Below are positions 38,379-49,284 of a stretch of DNA of 64,000 nucleotides, piece after piece. The position numbers and the translations under genes were made by a program. Origin of the DNA: Ustilaginoidea virens (taxonomy: Eukaryota; Ascomycota; Sordariomycetes; Hypocreales; Clavicipitaceae); NCBI RefSeq assembly GCF_000687475.1, contig NC_057317.1:4278501-4342500 (forward strand). The letters are read 5' to 3'. Position 1 is the first letter of the stretch. Each line of letters starts with the position of its first letter. A model generated the notes under the pieces. That model had not been told where the DNA came from and did no database searches. It saw nothing but the letters and a program-made list of their open reading frames with translations.

Positions 38379-40840
38379 ACCCTGTCTCTGTCTCTCTCTC
38401 TCTCTCTTCCCTTTCTTTTCTTTGCTTTTCTTTTTTCTTTTTTATTTCTTTTTTTTTCGTTGCCCCCGCTCGAAACCGCAAAAACCGTGACTGGAAACGG
38501 TTGTAACCCGGACCGCCTTTTCGTTATGCGTCGAAAATCGAGCAGGGTGTGCAACGGGACTGGCGGTCGACGAGGGGCGGTTGCGACTTCCAACTGTGAA
38601 GAACCCCCCCCAAAGCGTCCCTGTTAGGTTCGTCTCCGGCGGTGCGAACGGATCGCGATGCTAGTGGCACGCTATTGTGTCATGGACGCCGTACTCGTCC
38701 TCGCGATGCGATGCGGAGCGGCTGGGAAGGCAGCCAGCTGGGGCCAAGTAGCGGGGGAGCGGAGCGATAAGGTTTATGCACGCATGTCCGTCGGTGGCAA
38801 GCAGGAGCGGCGGCAGTCAAATGAAAGGACTTGTTTAACTTTGAGGAGGCATGTAGCGAGGCATATAGCAGCAGACGATGGCGCCCCGCAGCGCAGGATA
38901 CAAAAACCGGACACGGCGGTGAGCAAGCAGAATGATGGATGGTAGTGAGCGTAATGGCGGGAAAAAGAGCCGGCGAGGTGGTGATGAGATGGAGATGCTT
39001 TGGCTCGACTTCTTGTTGCAGTCTGGTGTAACTGCAACCTAATGTACTCTGTACACGGACCACGCAGTGCCCAGCCAAGGTGGGGCCAAGGCTGAGGCGG
39101 CAGAAACGAACGGCATTTCAGAATTTGCTGGGGAAGCAGCTGGGAACTGGGCTCCAGCCATCTACAGCTCAGGTACCTGATCCACCCCCTAAAGTACCTG
39201 TACGTGCATACTTGGGATAAGGTACCTCTTCAAGTCGATTGCAACAAAGTAACTCGGTACCTCCCAGCTTGTAGACTCGAATACTGCATTTTATATGTTG
39301 TTTTAAGCGTCCAGGTTATTCTACGATCAAGAGGGGAAAAAAAAAAAAAAAAAAAGAGCACCAGAGAGGGATAATACAGGGGGCACCGCGCAAAAGGCCA
39401 GCACTTGGGCGCCTCCAATACCATGCATGTATTGTGCTCGCTGCTTGCAGGCTCGTAACTGTATGGGCCGTCAAGAGCCGTCCCACCAGGTCAGACGCGT
39501 ACCCCGAGGTTTCATGTGGTTAGCAGCAGCCCTGTCAATGCCGGATTATTTATTCTATTGCACATGATATAAGTCAAGACCGACCCGAACTGGGTGACGA
39601 CCCTGGGGGGGGGGGGGGGACCTTTGTGCCCTGGGGATGATGGCGTTAAACCCGTATTGACCGCTAGTAGCTGATTGGCGGGAGTTGCCCCGGTGCCACC
39701 TGGCCTTGAGCTGGCCAGCCCCGTGCAGGTGTTGGTGCCAGCTGATAGGTGCGGATGGGCAGCTGTTGCTGGTTCTTTTGGAGTTTCGAGAAGTCGAATT
39801 GACCAGACAGAAAGAGACAATCGCACAATCGCACGATAGATAGGCTGGTGGCTCCTGTGGCCACGAGCCGCTACCGGCTGGGCTTATGAGTAATGCCAGC
39901 ACGCGAGCACGCAAGCAGGTAGTGCACATGTAAGTACCCACCTATTTTGGATTTTGAAGTATGCACTAGAGGCCATCGCTCCACCCGTGTTCCTAGCCAT
40001 TGACGACATATTCAAGGTATCCAGGACTGCCGAAGAGGACAAATGCAAATGCCTTCAACTACCAGACGCGCGCGCGTCTCCGCGCAGCCATCTGTAAGAG
40101 TATCGACGTTGTGTCGGCTGTTCCTGCAGAAGCGGGTGCTTTGGATAGATGCCCTTGTTACGTTGCGCGTTGCGCGTTGCGCGTCGTGCGTCGTGCGTCG
40201 TGCTTTGAATCGAATACAGTCAGCAAGTCAGCTGAGCCCTGATGATTGAAGATGATGACAAAGGTCGCCGGTGGCGGACAAGACTAAACCAAATTCGATT
40301 TCGGCTGAATGGTCCTGACTCCCTGGCTCTCCAGGTTCCCCCCCCCCCCCCCCCCCAATTAGGCGTAGTCGGTCGGGGCAAGCAAAGGGTCCGCGAATAG
40401 AGTTTCGCTTTGCTGGCCCTGGAGTCTTCACGCTAGCGGCTTCGTTGCCAGCCAGATGGTCCCAATTGACCAAACTCGGTTCCCGTGCATGATCCATCCA
40501 AGCAGACTGCGGAAGAACAAAGGAGAGATGATTTCAAACACAGTTGACGTGATGCGTGATGGGATGCACGCCTCCGGGGGATGCTGCAAACCCAGCCGAC
40601 CTGTCAAATTCCCCAGCAGCTTCTTCTTCTTCTCCCTCTTCTCACGTCAACTTGGGAGCGAGGAGCCCCGCTGGCAACTGCGGCTCATGCATGCATGCAT
40701 GCATGACTGGTAAACGTCACCGAGCTACTCTGACCAAGGTTCCCAGTACCACAGTACCAGACCGGGCACCCGGTGGTGTGGTCGGTACTAGAGACTCAGA
40801 GATACCTTTGGCGAGGACCCGCCGAGGAGATTGATGGGCC
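38226..40840. other. intergenic region left of the transposon
   Basis: Starts with the upstream region of the zinc-cluster gene. It then holds a CT dinucleotide block, a poly(A) near 39,340, C/G runs near 39,608 and 40,330, TTGCGCG and GTCGTGC repeats near 40,165-40,200, and a CATGCATG run near 40,685. No gene is seen. Confidence 0.6.
38262..38412. repeat. (CT)n low-complexity block
   Basis: About 150 bp of imperfect CT dinucleotides just upstream of the zinc-cluster gene. It yields spurious Ser/Leu-rich or Arg/Glu-rich frames. Confidence 0.93.
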
Positions 40841-40849
40841 GAACACGCC
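40841..40849. repeat. left target-site duplication, GAACACGCC
   Basis: Nine bases directly outside the left inverted repeat, identical and in the same orientation as 41736-41744. Confidence 0.88.
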
Positions 40850-40929
40850 GAGACTACATATCAACCGACCTGTGCCCCCCCCTTGTCATTCGACCCCCCC
40901 ATAATAACTTAACTGACCTGACCAATGCT
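40850..40929 (+). repeat. left terminal inverted repeat, 80 bp
   Basis: Begins GAGACTACATATCAACCGAC and ends at the AT-rich interior. It includes runs of eight and seven C separated by TTGTCATTCGA. It pairs with the reverse complement of 41656-41735. Confidence 0.9.
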
Positions 40930-41026
40930 CTTTCCTAATATAGAGATACGCTAATAAAGAGTAGTGGATCCGTTAATCTACAGTAGCCACTAGACTATAA
41001 GTATCTTTATATATATTTTTCTATAG

Positions 41027-41605
41027 AAAGTGACTTCTATTATATTTCTATTTAGTATCCCTACCTAAGAACCTAGTATTAGAAGAAAATCAAGTACCTT
41101 TATATAGACTTTTCTATAGAAAGCGACTTCCTTTCTTTTTATTAGGTACGTACCTCTTGGGTACTTAGGTACTATAGTAGAAAGAAGTACCTTTATATAT
41201 ATTTTTCTATATAAAGTGACTTTTAGAACCTCTATTAAGTACCTTAGGTACCTAGGTAGGTACCTAGGTTCTAGAAATAGAAAGAGAGGTACCCTTATAT
41301 ATATATTTCTATATAAAGTGACTTCTTTAACTTCTCTCACTAGGTACCCCTACCTAAGAACTTAGTAAAAAAAGTAGAGAAAGTACTTTCCTGTATTATT
41401 TTCTTTATAAAGTGACTTCATTAATATCTTTTATTAGGTACCCTTACGTAAGAACCTAATAAAACAGCAGAGAAAGTACTTCTCCCTATACTTTTCTATG
41501 GAAAGCGACTTCTTTAATTTCTTTTACTAGGTACCCCTACCTAAGAACCTAGTAAAATATCCGAGAAAGTACTTCTCTATATAGTTTTCTATATAAAGTG
41601 ACCTG
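41027..41605. repeat. internal AT-rich satellite, about 93-bp period
   Basis: The motif AAAGYGACTT, or its diverged form AAAGTGACCT, starts at 41027, 41120, 41213, 41315, 41409, 41502 and 41595, giving spacings of 93, 93, 102, 94, 93 and 93. Each unit also has TTTTCTATA before the motif and, where conserved, TAGGTACCCCTACCTAAGAA after it. Confidence 0.9.
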
Positions 41606-41655
41606 ACCCACTATTCCCTAATAAACTACCTAATTATATTAAGAGTATAGCCCAC

Positions 41656-41735
41656 AGCAATGGTCAGGTCAGTTAAGTTATTATGGGGGGGTCGGATGAC
41701 AAGGGGGGGACACAGGTCGGTTGACCTGTACCCTC
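41656..41735 (-). repeat. right terminal inverted repeat, 80 bp
   Basis: On the minus strand it begins GAGGGTACAGGTCAACCGAC. Differences from the left copy are concentrated in the first 12 bases and single sites next to the C runs. Confidence 0.9.
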
Positions 41736-41744
41736 GAACACGCC
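41736..41744. repeat. right target-site duplication, GAACACGCC
   Basis: Identical to the nine bases before the left inverted repeat, consistent with insertion by a Mutator-type transposase. Confidence 0.88.
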
Positions 41745-42903
41745 CCAGGTGCTTCAACTGATGCATCCATTGAACCATCAGACGGTCTGGTGCTTTCTTG
41801 CCCTCCATTACACGTACATGTCTGCAACGTCACGGCGATAAGCGGGCGACATGATAAGAGCGCAGCTCAGCTTCCATTGCAGTGACTGGCCAGATGTGAC
41901 TGACCTGATTGACCTGACTGCAATGTGGTCAGTCGGCGGTCTGGTCAGCCAGCGGTCTGGTCAGTCAGCGGTCGGTCAGTGGTCGCTGCAGAGCACGTTT
42001 GCTGCAGAGGTTGACGGATTCGGCTCGCGCTAATCCAGAACCGTCAATCTGGGCGGCTCTTGCTTCTTGGCGAGGTGCAATGCTGGGCGTCTGCCTGCCC
42101 CATTCTGCCTCTGCATCCGTCACAGTAACTTGCCGTGTACGGAGTACTTGTATTGATCCTTCCTAATCCGCCCCCGTACATCCACCATCCACGGTGACCC
42201 CATATATCCAATCCATCAATCAGTCCCATCCGCCCGTCCGTCCCGCTAACCGCTGTGGGCAAGCCTCAGCTGCCAGCGAAATACACTTGACCGTCATTTT
42301 TCTTAGGGCCGCCGCCGCGCCGCCTCGTCTGGCTTGACCCGGCTTGCTTGCTTGGTTGCTGGTCCTGGGTTCGAACTTTGTTCCAACAAGTTTCCAACGA
42401 ACCACGGCCATGGCACAGCTGGTATTGAAGGTACTAGAGTCCAACCCCTCGGTACCCTATGTCAGCACCCAAGTACAGCACCCTCAGTGCCGGGCCTGCT
42501 GAAGCAACAAGGAGGTAGCCAAGACGTACAAGACCTAGATACCTACCTAGGTACCTAGAGCTACTTGGCAACTACATGTACCCACCTGGCAACTACCTCC
42601 TGGCACCTGGCAGCTACAGTAGCAGCTGCTGCCCCTCTTCCGTCTCCATCGATCGGTCCTTGCAATTGCCGTCATGCTAAGCCTAAGCCAAGCACGTCAA
42701 ATGCAAACAAATACTTCCGCTCATACAACAAATACACAAACCATCTCCACCAGAAACGCTCTAGCATCAACCAGGTTATCCTGTCAGGACTCAGCACAAC
42801 CCCCTCAACTACTTTTCCATCGCATACATCTCTTCCGTCTACCGACGCCAGAGACATCGTCATTGCCACGGACGTCGTTGCCACGCACATCGTTGCCTGC
42901 GCT
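41745..42903. other. intergenic region right of the transposon; upstream of a Zn2Cys6 gene
   Basis: GGTCTGGTCAG/GCGGTC repeats lie near 41,930-41,980, a TACGGAGTAC palindrome near 42,138 and a GGTACCTAGGTACC-like patch near 42,540. The frame of the downstream first exon is open back to about 42,565 but has no ATG before 42904. No other gene is seen. Confidence 0.6.
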
Positions 42904-43064
42904 ATGAGAAATGCCCGCAGCAGTTTCTCAAGGAATCCCTTGCTGAGGGTATCTCGGCCTGTGTCAGCATGCTCGCGATGTAAGCAATAAACAACCGCAT
43001 CCCCCCATCTCTCTCTTTTCCCTTGCTCTCGTCAAAGTTTCAGGAATCCATGTGCTGATATTAC

Positions 43065-43097
<33 letters not shown>

Positions 43098-45420
43098 CCT
43101 CGAAAATAAAGGTCGCTCTGCCAAGGTCAAGGTAGGTCTCTTACGACCACCATGAATTACCCACGCTGGCTTGGCAACTAACCATCTGGCAGTGCGACGG
43201 CAAGCTGCCAGCCTGCACGGCCTGTGAAAGAGCAGGCCGTGAAAACGACTGTTCGGCTGCCAATGACCAGTTTGCCAGAGGCAAGGAGCGAAGGTATTAT
43301 TTCTCCGCCACCTCGGCTAGAATGCTGCGACAGCAAGGAGAGAAAACAAAACGTTTCCCCATGGGCTTACTCACCATCGCAGCTATGTGGCCGCGCTTGA
43401 ACTCCGCATAGAAAAGCTCGAGCGACGGCTCAGCTATGCCAAATCTCGCAAAGCGTCTGTTGTGCAACATGAAGCCGACGGAGTTTCTCACATCAATCTT
43501 GGTGAATCAGACAGGAGGGATTCCCTGGCCGTTATCCGCGACGCGATCCATCGCAAGGCGGCCCGGAACCGAGAGAACTCGGATGTCAACTCGTTGATAT
43601 CAGACTTTGGCATTCTGTAAGAACCATGCTGCATGACCCCCAAAGAGGGGGCGGCTGCGGCGGCGGCGACGGCGACGGGGAGTCTTTGGTTTGAATGTTG
43701 CGTCTAATTGAGCTTGTCTCACAGGTCCGTGGATGCCACCACCCGAGACTTTGAGCCATCAATAGGCAACATTACGTTTGCGAGGCTGGTCCTGGCAGCA
43801 ACCGCAAAGGATCCATTGCCCCAGTCCAGCCAGTCCAAGCTGCCCTCCAAACAGCTTGCCCATAGTCTAGTTGAGTACTTCATGTCAAACGTGTACTGCC
43901 TGTTTCCCTGTTTCTCGGAAACGGCTCTTCTGACCACCTTGGACGATGTGTTTCGTCAAGACGATCGCGCCGTCAAAGACTCTGACTACTGGTTGCTCTA
44001 CCTTGTTCTTGCCATAGGCTCAACCGCCCAGAGTCGCGCGAGCAACGATGAACGCTACGGCAACGGCGTTGATTTCGTCTGCAGGGCGCTTGCGTACGCG
44101 GACAGAGCCCTTGCGCCTGGATACGTTGCCCAGATTCAGTCGCTACTGTTGCTGACCGTCTACTCCATGCTGGATCCGGCACACTTTGACACATGGCATC
44201 TCATCGGGCTCACCGCGCGGGCCGTGGTTGACTTGGGTCTTCACCAAGATCCGCCAATGACCTCGACGTCTGATGGATCGGCTCTGAATATGCGGCGCAA
44301 CATTTTCTACTGCACCTATGCGCTCGATCGGTGAGTTGGGGGTGGGTTTTGGGGTTTTTGGGTTTTTGGGTTTTGGCAGATTGGGCCATTTACGTCCATG
44401 TGCTGACTCGACTTTGCTGACTTACTTTTGACGACTTTCAGCGCCATTAGCATGGTCCATGCGCGGGCTTTCTCCTTTACAGACGAGTCCATCAATGTCG
44501 CCTTTCCTCAACCAACCGCTGTGGGCGACGGGCAGTTGATTACACGACGGAACTCAGGGTCTGCCGACTCGGCACTGCTGCTCTTCCAGCTTCGCCGGGC
44601 GCAGTCCTACTGGTACCAGGCTCTCTATCAGTCCGAACCGACCCCGTTGCCCAGCCCCGCCGCCTTCCTCTGGCAAATGTGCCTGGACATGAGGGAGTGG
44701 CAGGACTCGCTTCCCGGCACCCTCCCACCAGCCGTCCGGCAAATGTTTGAGCAAGAGCTGCGTTACAGCCACGTGTACTGCCTGGCGCCGTGCGCCCGAG
44801 CGCCGCAGATGACGGACTACACCCGGCTTTTGATTTTTGAATACTCGCTGGAGTACCTGGAGATTATGCACGACGTTGCCTTCCGGGGCTTGAACGGCGC
44901 CTTTTACACGTACCATGACGCTCTTAAGGTGTACTTCATGGCCAACCAGTTCCTGGCGGTTTTGCGAGACGCTCAAGACCTGATCTTGTCCGGGGCACGT
45001 GTGCCGCCGCCGCCTGCTCCGCCCGGGTCAGCTCCCCCGCCTCCCATCCCGCGGCGCCATCTCCGGCCTGGCGTTCCGCTGGACAGCAACCTGGACAGGA
45101 GCCTGGGGTGCTTGGAACGAGTCCCAAAGACGCTGAAGCTGTACAGCGTGCGGTGGGCCGACGCCATGATGCTGAAGCAGAGCTGGGAGCAGCTATCCAA
45201 CGAAACCGTGGAGCGACTGCGAAGCGTCCACCAGCAGCTGTCGGGCGTCCCTCTCAACCAAGGCCACGTGCAGTATGCAAACAGGATGCCGTCGGCGAGC
45301 CAACAGGGAGTACTTCAAACCCCCGTAGGCCCCGGGCAGCAGCAGCAGCAGCAACCGTCGGCGGCGGGCGTGGGATGGGTCAATGTCGAGGCTGCGCAAA
45401 TGATGCGCGGCCCAGGGTGA
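42904..45420 (+). CDS. Zn2Cys6 transcription factor with Fungal_trans domain, 671 aa
   Basis: Six exons: 42904-42979, 43112-43131, 43193-43293, 43383-43616, 43725-44330 and 44442-45420 (2016 nt in frame). The zinc cluster is assembled from three exons: ACSRC, then RSAKVK from a 20-nt micro-exon, then CDGKLPACTACERAG with the last Cys after END. A basic leucine-rich coiled coil follows (YVAALELRIEKLERRLSYA). The middle region has the usual Fungal_trans features (LVEYFMSNVYCLFPCFSE, DTWHLIGLTARAVVDLGLHQ, YALDRAISMVHARAFSF). The C-terminus is Pro- and Gln-rich. Splice sites are standard. The start is the first in-frame ATG before the cluster; an upstream exon remains possible. Targets are unknown. 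Confidence 0.86.
43071..43097. repeat. poly(T) tract inside intron 1 of the Zn2Cys6 gene
   Basis: About 27 T that act as an unusually long polypyrimidine stretch about 14 bp before the acceptor of the 20-nt micro-exon. Confidence 0.9.
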
Positions 45421-46463
45421 AGGCGCTCTTTTTTTGTCTCTTTTTGTTTTACTCTTCTTTTTTTTGTTTTTTATTTTTATTTTTATTTTTTTTTGTGCTT
45501 TCATTCTTCTTACTCTAGCAGCGTCGATTCTCAACTTTGGGTCCGCGGCGTTTGGATGTAGCTTTCAACAGCGGAACAGGGCAGGCCAGCTCGAGTGGTA
45601 TCGCGAAGCTGCAAATCAAGTACATGTCCAAGGAGCACCAGGGCGGTGGAACAATCTGGATGAGCAACGACCCAGCTACTAGACAGCTTGGTCCTGTCTC
45701 TTTTCATCTTCTAGTATTCCCCCTCGGCCCTTGTCTATATACATGGTGACACGCGGTGACACGGTCCCGCCAGACAGATCAAACTCGGGGTTTTCTCTCG
45801 TCTCCTCATGTTGCGTTGACATCACCCACGTAGCAACAGGCATTCTGGCCCCCCCGCGCCAGGCGCCGTCGATTCTTGCCCAACGCATGATTTTGCTACA
45901 AACCGCAGATAGGTTTTGACGTCGCGCCCACCGGCTTAATCTACAGGTGCTTTTTGCCCGACAAGCTGCCTCTCCACTCCTTTGTCCCAGAGCGCAGCCG
46001 AAACACGCACAAAAAAAAAAAAGTACAGGCAAAGGCAAAGGCACAGGCGAAGGCGACGGCAACGGCAAGCAGAAAAAAAAAGAAGAAGAAGAAAAAGAAG
46101 AAGAAGGAGAAGAAGAAGAAGAAGAAGAAGAAGCCACAGAATATCTGTCCCCGTACGCCTTCCCCACCCTCGTCCGTGTACATCTACAGTATCATTTTTC
46201 CCACCTTTTTTTTTTTAGATATTTTTTTTTGGTGCAGCGGGTGCTGCGCGCCCCCTTGTCCTTGCCAACGTGGGGCGGCGGGTATCCAGACAGACTCTGC
46301 GCATCTACTCTGCTCCTGCTCCGCCCGCGACGACGGACACGCGGCGTATCGCGTCGGTGGTGCGCATGACGACGCAGGCCTGGCTGGGGGCGCGCTGGGC
46401 AACGGGGCCGTGGGGCTCGAGCGCGTGCGGGCGCGGCGGCGCGGCGGGACCGACCTTGTCCTC
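45421..46463. other. convergent intergenic region
   Basis: 3' flanks of the zinc-cluster gene and of Sfh1. T-rich patches lie near 45,430-45,495 and a GAA/AAG array near 46,075-46,130. The array creates a false Lys/Glu-rich frame. No gene is seen. Confidence 0.65.
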
Positions 46464-48404
46464 CTAGGCTGCTCGGTGGTCTGCCAGATGGAGGTTCTTG
46501 GTCTGGCGGGGGAGTCGGCGGTCGCGCTCGTACAGGTAGCCGCAGTTGGCGCAGAGCGACTTGTGTTCCTCGGGTCAGCGGCTGAAGGGGGAAGGGGGAA
46601 GGGGGAAGGGGGGGTCCCCATGCGGTGCGCGCGAGCGGATGGGAAATCTAGATGGAAAACTCACCTTTGGCCCGGCTGGTCCGTCGCGGACTGCCCAGAC
46701 GCTGGTTCCCCAGACGCGGCAGTGCGTGCAGCGCCAGGTGCTTCTCTCGACGTCGGTCAGGGCGCCTCCTCCGCCGTAGCCGCCGACGTCGGGGGTGCCG
46801 CGGGCCCCGCCGCCGGGCGTCCCGCCGCGTGGGTGGGGGGGGCTCAGGCTCCGGAACCTCCGCTTCTTCTTTGACCGCTCGCCCCGGCCCATGCGCTCCT
46901 CTTCCGGGGGCTCGGCGGCGGCGGCAGCGGCGCCGCCGCCGCCAAACGGCGTGCCGCCCAGCATGCCGGCCGTGGAGCTGAACCGGGCTGTTTCCCGGCG
47001 GAGCCGCCGGGCTTCGCGCTCGCGCTCGCCCTCGCGCTTCTCCATCTCCTCCTTGCTGAGCATCTCAATCTTGGGCTCCCAGTCGCCCGCCAGATGGTCG
47101 GGATCGTACCGCCAGCCGGCTTCCGAGCCCAGGGCCGCGTCATTGGGCAGGTCCTGCTGCAGGCCGCCCCAGCCGGCCACCAAGCCGCCCGCCTCGCATG
47201 CTTCCTTCTTCAGCCGCAGCACCGACTCGTAGATGGCGTGCGTCATGGCGGGAATCCACTCCCCGGTCAGCCCCAGGTCTGCGCAGGTCGTCTTCGCAAA
47301 GGCTTCGGCTGTGCCGGGGGGGTGGAGCAGGGACCACTCGAACTTGTCCGTGTACAGCATGGAGGCCATGTTGAGGCTCAGGTTGATGATGCAGCGATAG
47401 GTGTCGTCCGGGTTGTAGTCGTCCGAGTCGGGCGGGATCGGCATGGCTTCGGCCGTGACCTTGGGCGCAGCTGCAGCTGGCTGAGGCGGGGCGGCTGGGT
47501 CGCCGGCCTGGGCGGGCGTGTCGGGCCGCGAGAGCCCTCTCGCAAAGGAGGCCGGCGACTCCTCTCTTGGCTTGAAGATCAGGTTTGGTCGTGGAGTGCC
47601 GGCGACGCCGGCGCCGTTGGCTCCGTTGGCTCCGTTGGCTCCGATGGCGCCGTTGACGGTGGCTGCCGCCTGCTGCGCGGGAGCCGGCGCAGACTGCTCG
47701 GAATGGAACAGAGGATGAAGTGCGACCCCGGCATACTCCTCCAGCTGGGTCCTGATTTGCTTGCTGATTTCGGCCACGACAAGCGGCCGGTTGGGCAGAT
47801 CGAGGTCTTGGGCCAAGGTCTGGGCGAACTGGTCGGTCGTGATGAGCGTCTCGTGGAGGTTCCAGCAGAAAATATCCCTCAACTTATACGGGACCGTCAT
47901 CTCGCCGTGTCGGTACTGGGGCAGCGACGTGTCGACGGAAGCGGCGTTTGGGGGAGGAAAGGCCGGCAGCGGAGAGAAGGCGGGAATGTCGAGATCGATG
48001 CGTATGGGGATCAGGGTGAGGGGCAGGCTCGCCTGCGCGGCGTTTTGCTGGTCGCTCTTCATGGCCCGGTTCTTGCCCATCCAGTCGCGCCAGATGCCCT
48101 GGACCTCGACGGGCTGCTTGGTGTCCTTGCCGGCCCTGTCGGCCAGGTCCTGCCTCGACGCCGAGTCCTCCTTGCGCAGGCTGCGCAGGCCGGTCGGGCG
48201 TCGACGAGGGTCGTCGCTATCGTCCTCCAGGTCGTCGTAGCCATCTTCGGCGTAGTTGATGATGGTGGTGCCTCGCTTGGTCGTTCTCGAGAGAGGGCCC
48301 AACGGCGCCGTGCTCGGCAGCACGGGGGTCAGCAGGGAGTTGTTGTAGGCGCGCAGCCGGGGCGCGTAGGATGATTGAAAGGCCTGGGGTTTGGGGCGTT
48401 CCAT
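46464..48404 (-). CDS. sfh1: Sfh1/Snf5-type chromatin-remodelling subunit with GATA-like finger, 611 aa
   Basis: Two minus-strand exons, 48404-46665 and 46559-46464 (1836 nt). The start region MERPKPQAFQSSYAPRL and NNSLLTPVLPSTAPLGPLSR matches fungal Sfh1/Snf5 proteins, as do TKRGTTIINYAEDGYDD and the SNF5 domain signatures PIRIDLDIPAFSP, LRDIFCWNLHETLITTDQFA, YRCIINLSLNMASMLYTDKF and FAKTTCADLGLTGEWIPAM. A C-terminal GATA-like finger has C559 and C562 in exon 1 and C583 and C586 in exon 2, so the intron splits it. The product is expected to be a core subunit of the RSC or SWI/SNF nucleosome remodeller in the nucleus. Low-complexity Asn-Gly-Ala and Gly/Ala stretches interrupt the domain. Whether it is the RSC or SWI/SNF paralogue needs a tree. 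Confidence 0.92.
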
Positions 48405-49284
48405 TGCACGTTGTCTGTTGCGCGCGCCTCGGGTCAGGGCATGCTTGTGCTTTTCTCGAGAGCCAGGGCCTGGTCTGGTCCGGTCTGGTCCGGTCTGGTC
48501 CGGTCTGGTCCGGTCTGGTCGGTCGGTCGGTCGGTCGGCCGGTAGCTGGCGGCGGCAGCAAGCGGCGGCTGTGTTGGTGCCCGTGTCCGCGATTGAATTC
48601 AAGGGCCCAACCCGCGGTGGCAGGGCGCAGCGTGGGCTTCTTCTGTCTTCTTGAACCAAGATTCGAATACCATGTATGTCGGTGGGCCGGGGTGTGGGGA
48701 GCGAGCCAGACGAGAGAAAAAGAGGGATGCGAAACGAAGCGAAGCGAAGCGGATGCGATGGGGTTGTGGTTGTGTCGAGATGCAAGGGTCGCGACTGCCT
48801 TCCTGTGCATCCCGTCAAAGGAAGGAGCGCGTCGGTTAAGTCGGTTTGGGCTGCGGGGCCCCCAGCCTCGTCAGCCTCAGGCCCTGTCAGCCTCAGGCCC
48901 AGTGCTGCTTGCCAGAAAATTTCGGTTCCCAGAGGCACGGGCTGTGGCGCTGCCCTAGCTGAGTCTAGCTCCACTAGCCACAGTGGTCCCCCGACCCCGA
49001 CAGCGGCTCCCCCGCGACAAAAGCTGTGAACAACAAACAGACGGCGCAGAACAACTTCCTCATCCTCGTTCATCAGCCCTGTTTTTTTTCTTTTCCTCTT
49101 TTTTTGTACCCCAAATCACAGCGGCAGAAACAACTTCGTATTTTGATTCAAGGGTATCACTGGTGTATAGCCAAACATACAATGCCAAAAGTCATGCATC
49201 CGTAGTATCCTAATGGTATTGCCCCCCCCTCTCACCCGCAACCCAACCCAACCCAGCCAAGCCAAGCCAAGCCAAGCAAGTCCC
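48405..49284. other. Sfh1 upstream region, tandem repeats
   Basis: Contains GGTCTGGTCC and GGTCGGTCGG arrays at about 48,473-48,540 in the Sfh1 leader or promoter, and an AAGCCAAGCC repeat near 49,258. Open frames on both strands are due to these repeats. Confidence 0.65.
48473..48540. repeat. 10-bp (GGTCTGGTCC)n and 4-bp (GGTC)n repeat
   Basis: About four copies of a 10-bp unit followed by GGTCGGTCGG repeats, directly upstream of the Sfh1 start. Confidence 0.9.

Larger units (their letters stand above)
40850..41735. mobile_element. non-autonomous TIR transposon, MULE-like MITE, 886 bp
   Basis: The element is bounded by 80-bp terminal inverted repeats (40850-40929 and 41656-41735) that match at 73 of 80 positions by my alignment. 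It is flanked by a perfect 9-bp direct duplication GAACACGCC. Long TIRs with a 9-bp target duplication are characteristic of Mutator-like elements; hAT elements usually give 8 bp. The interior has no coding capacity. It is AT-rich and made of about seven diverged copies of a 93-bp unit. Each TIR contains two runs of seven or eight C. Removing the element and one duplication leaves a simple uninterrupted site (GGGCC-GAACACGCC-CCAGG). A transposase must be supplied from elsewhere; none is present in the window. Confidence 0.85.

Noticed and set aside
42350..42385. GGTTCGAAC resembling a tRNA B box
   Set aside because: No matching A box, acceptor stem or T-arm pairing around it.
47094..48374. 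426-codon plus-strand frame opposite Sfh1
   Set aside because: Antisense shadow of a clearly conserved Sfh1 coding region with high GC at third positions.
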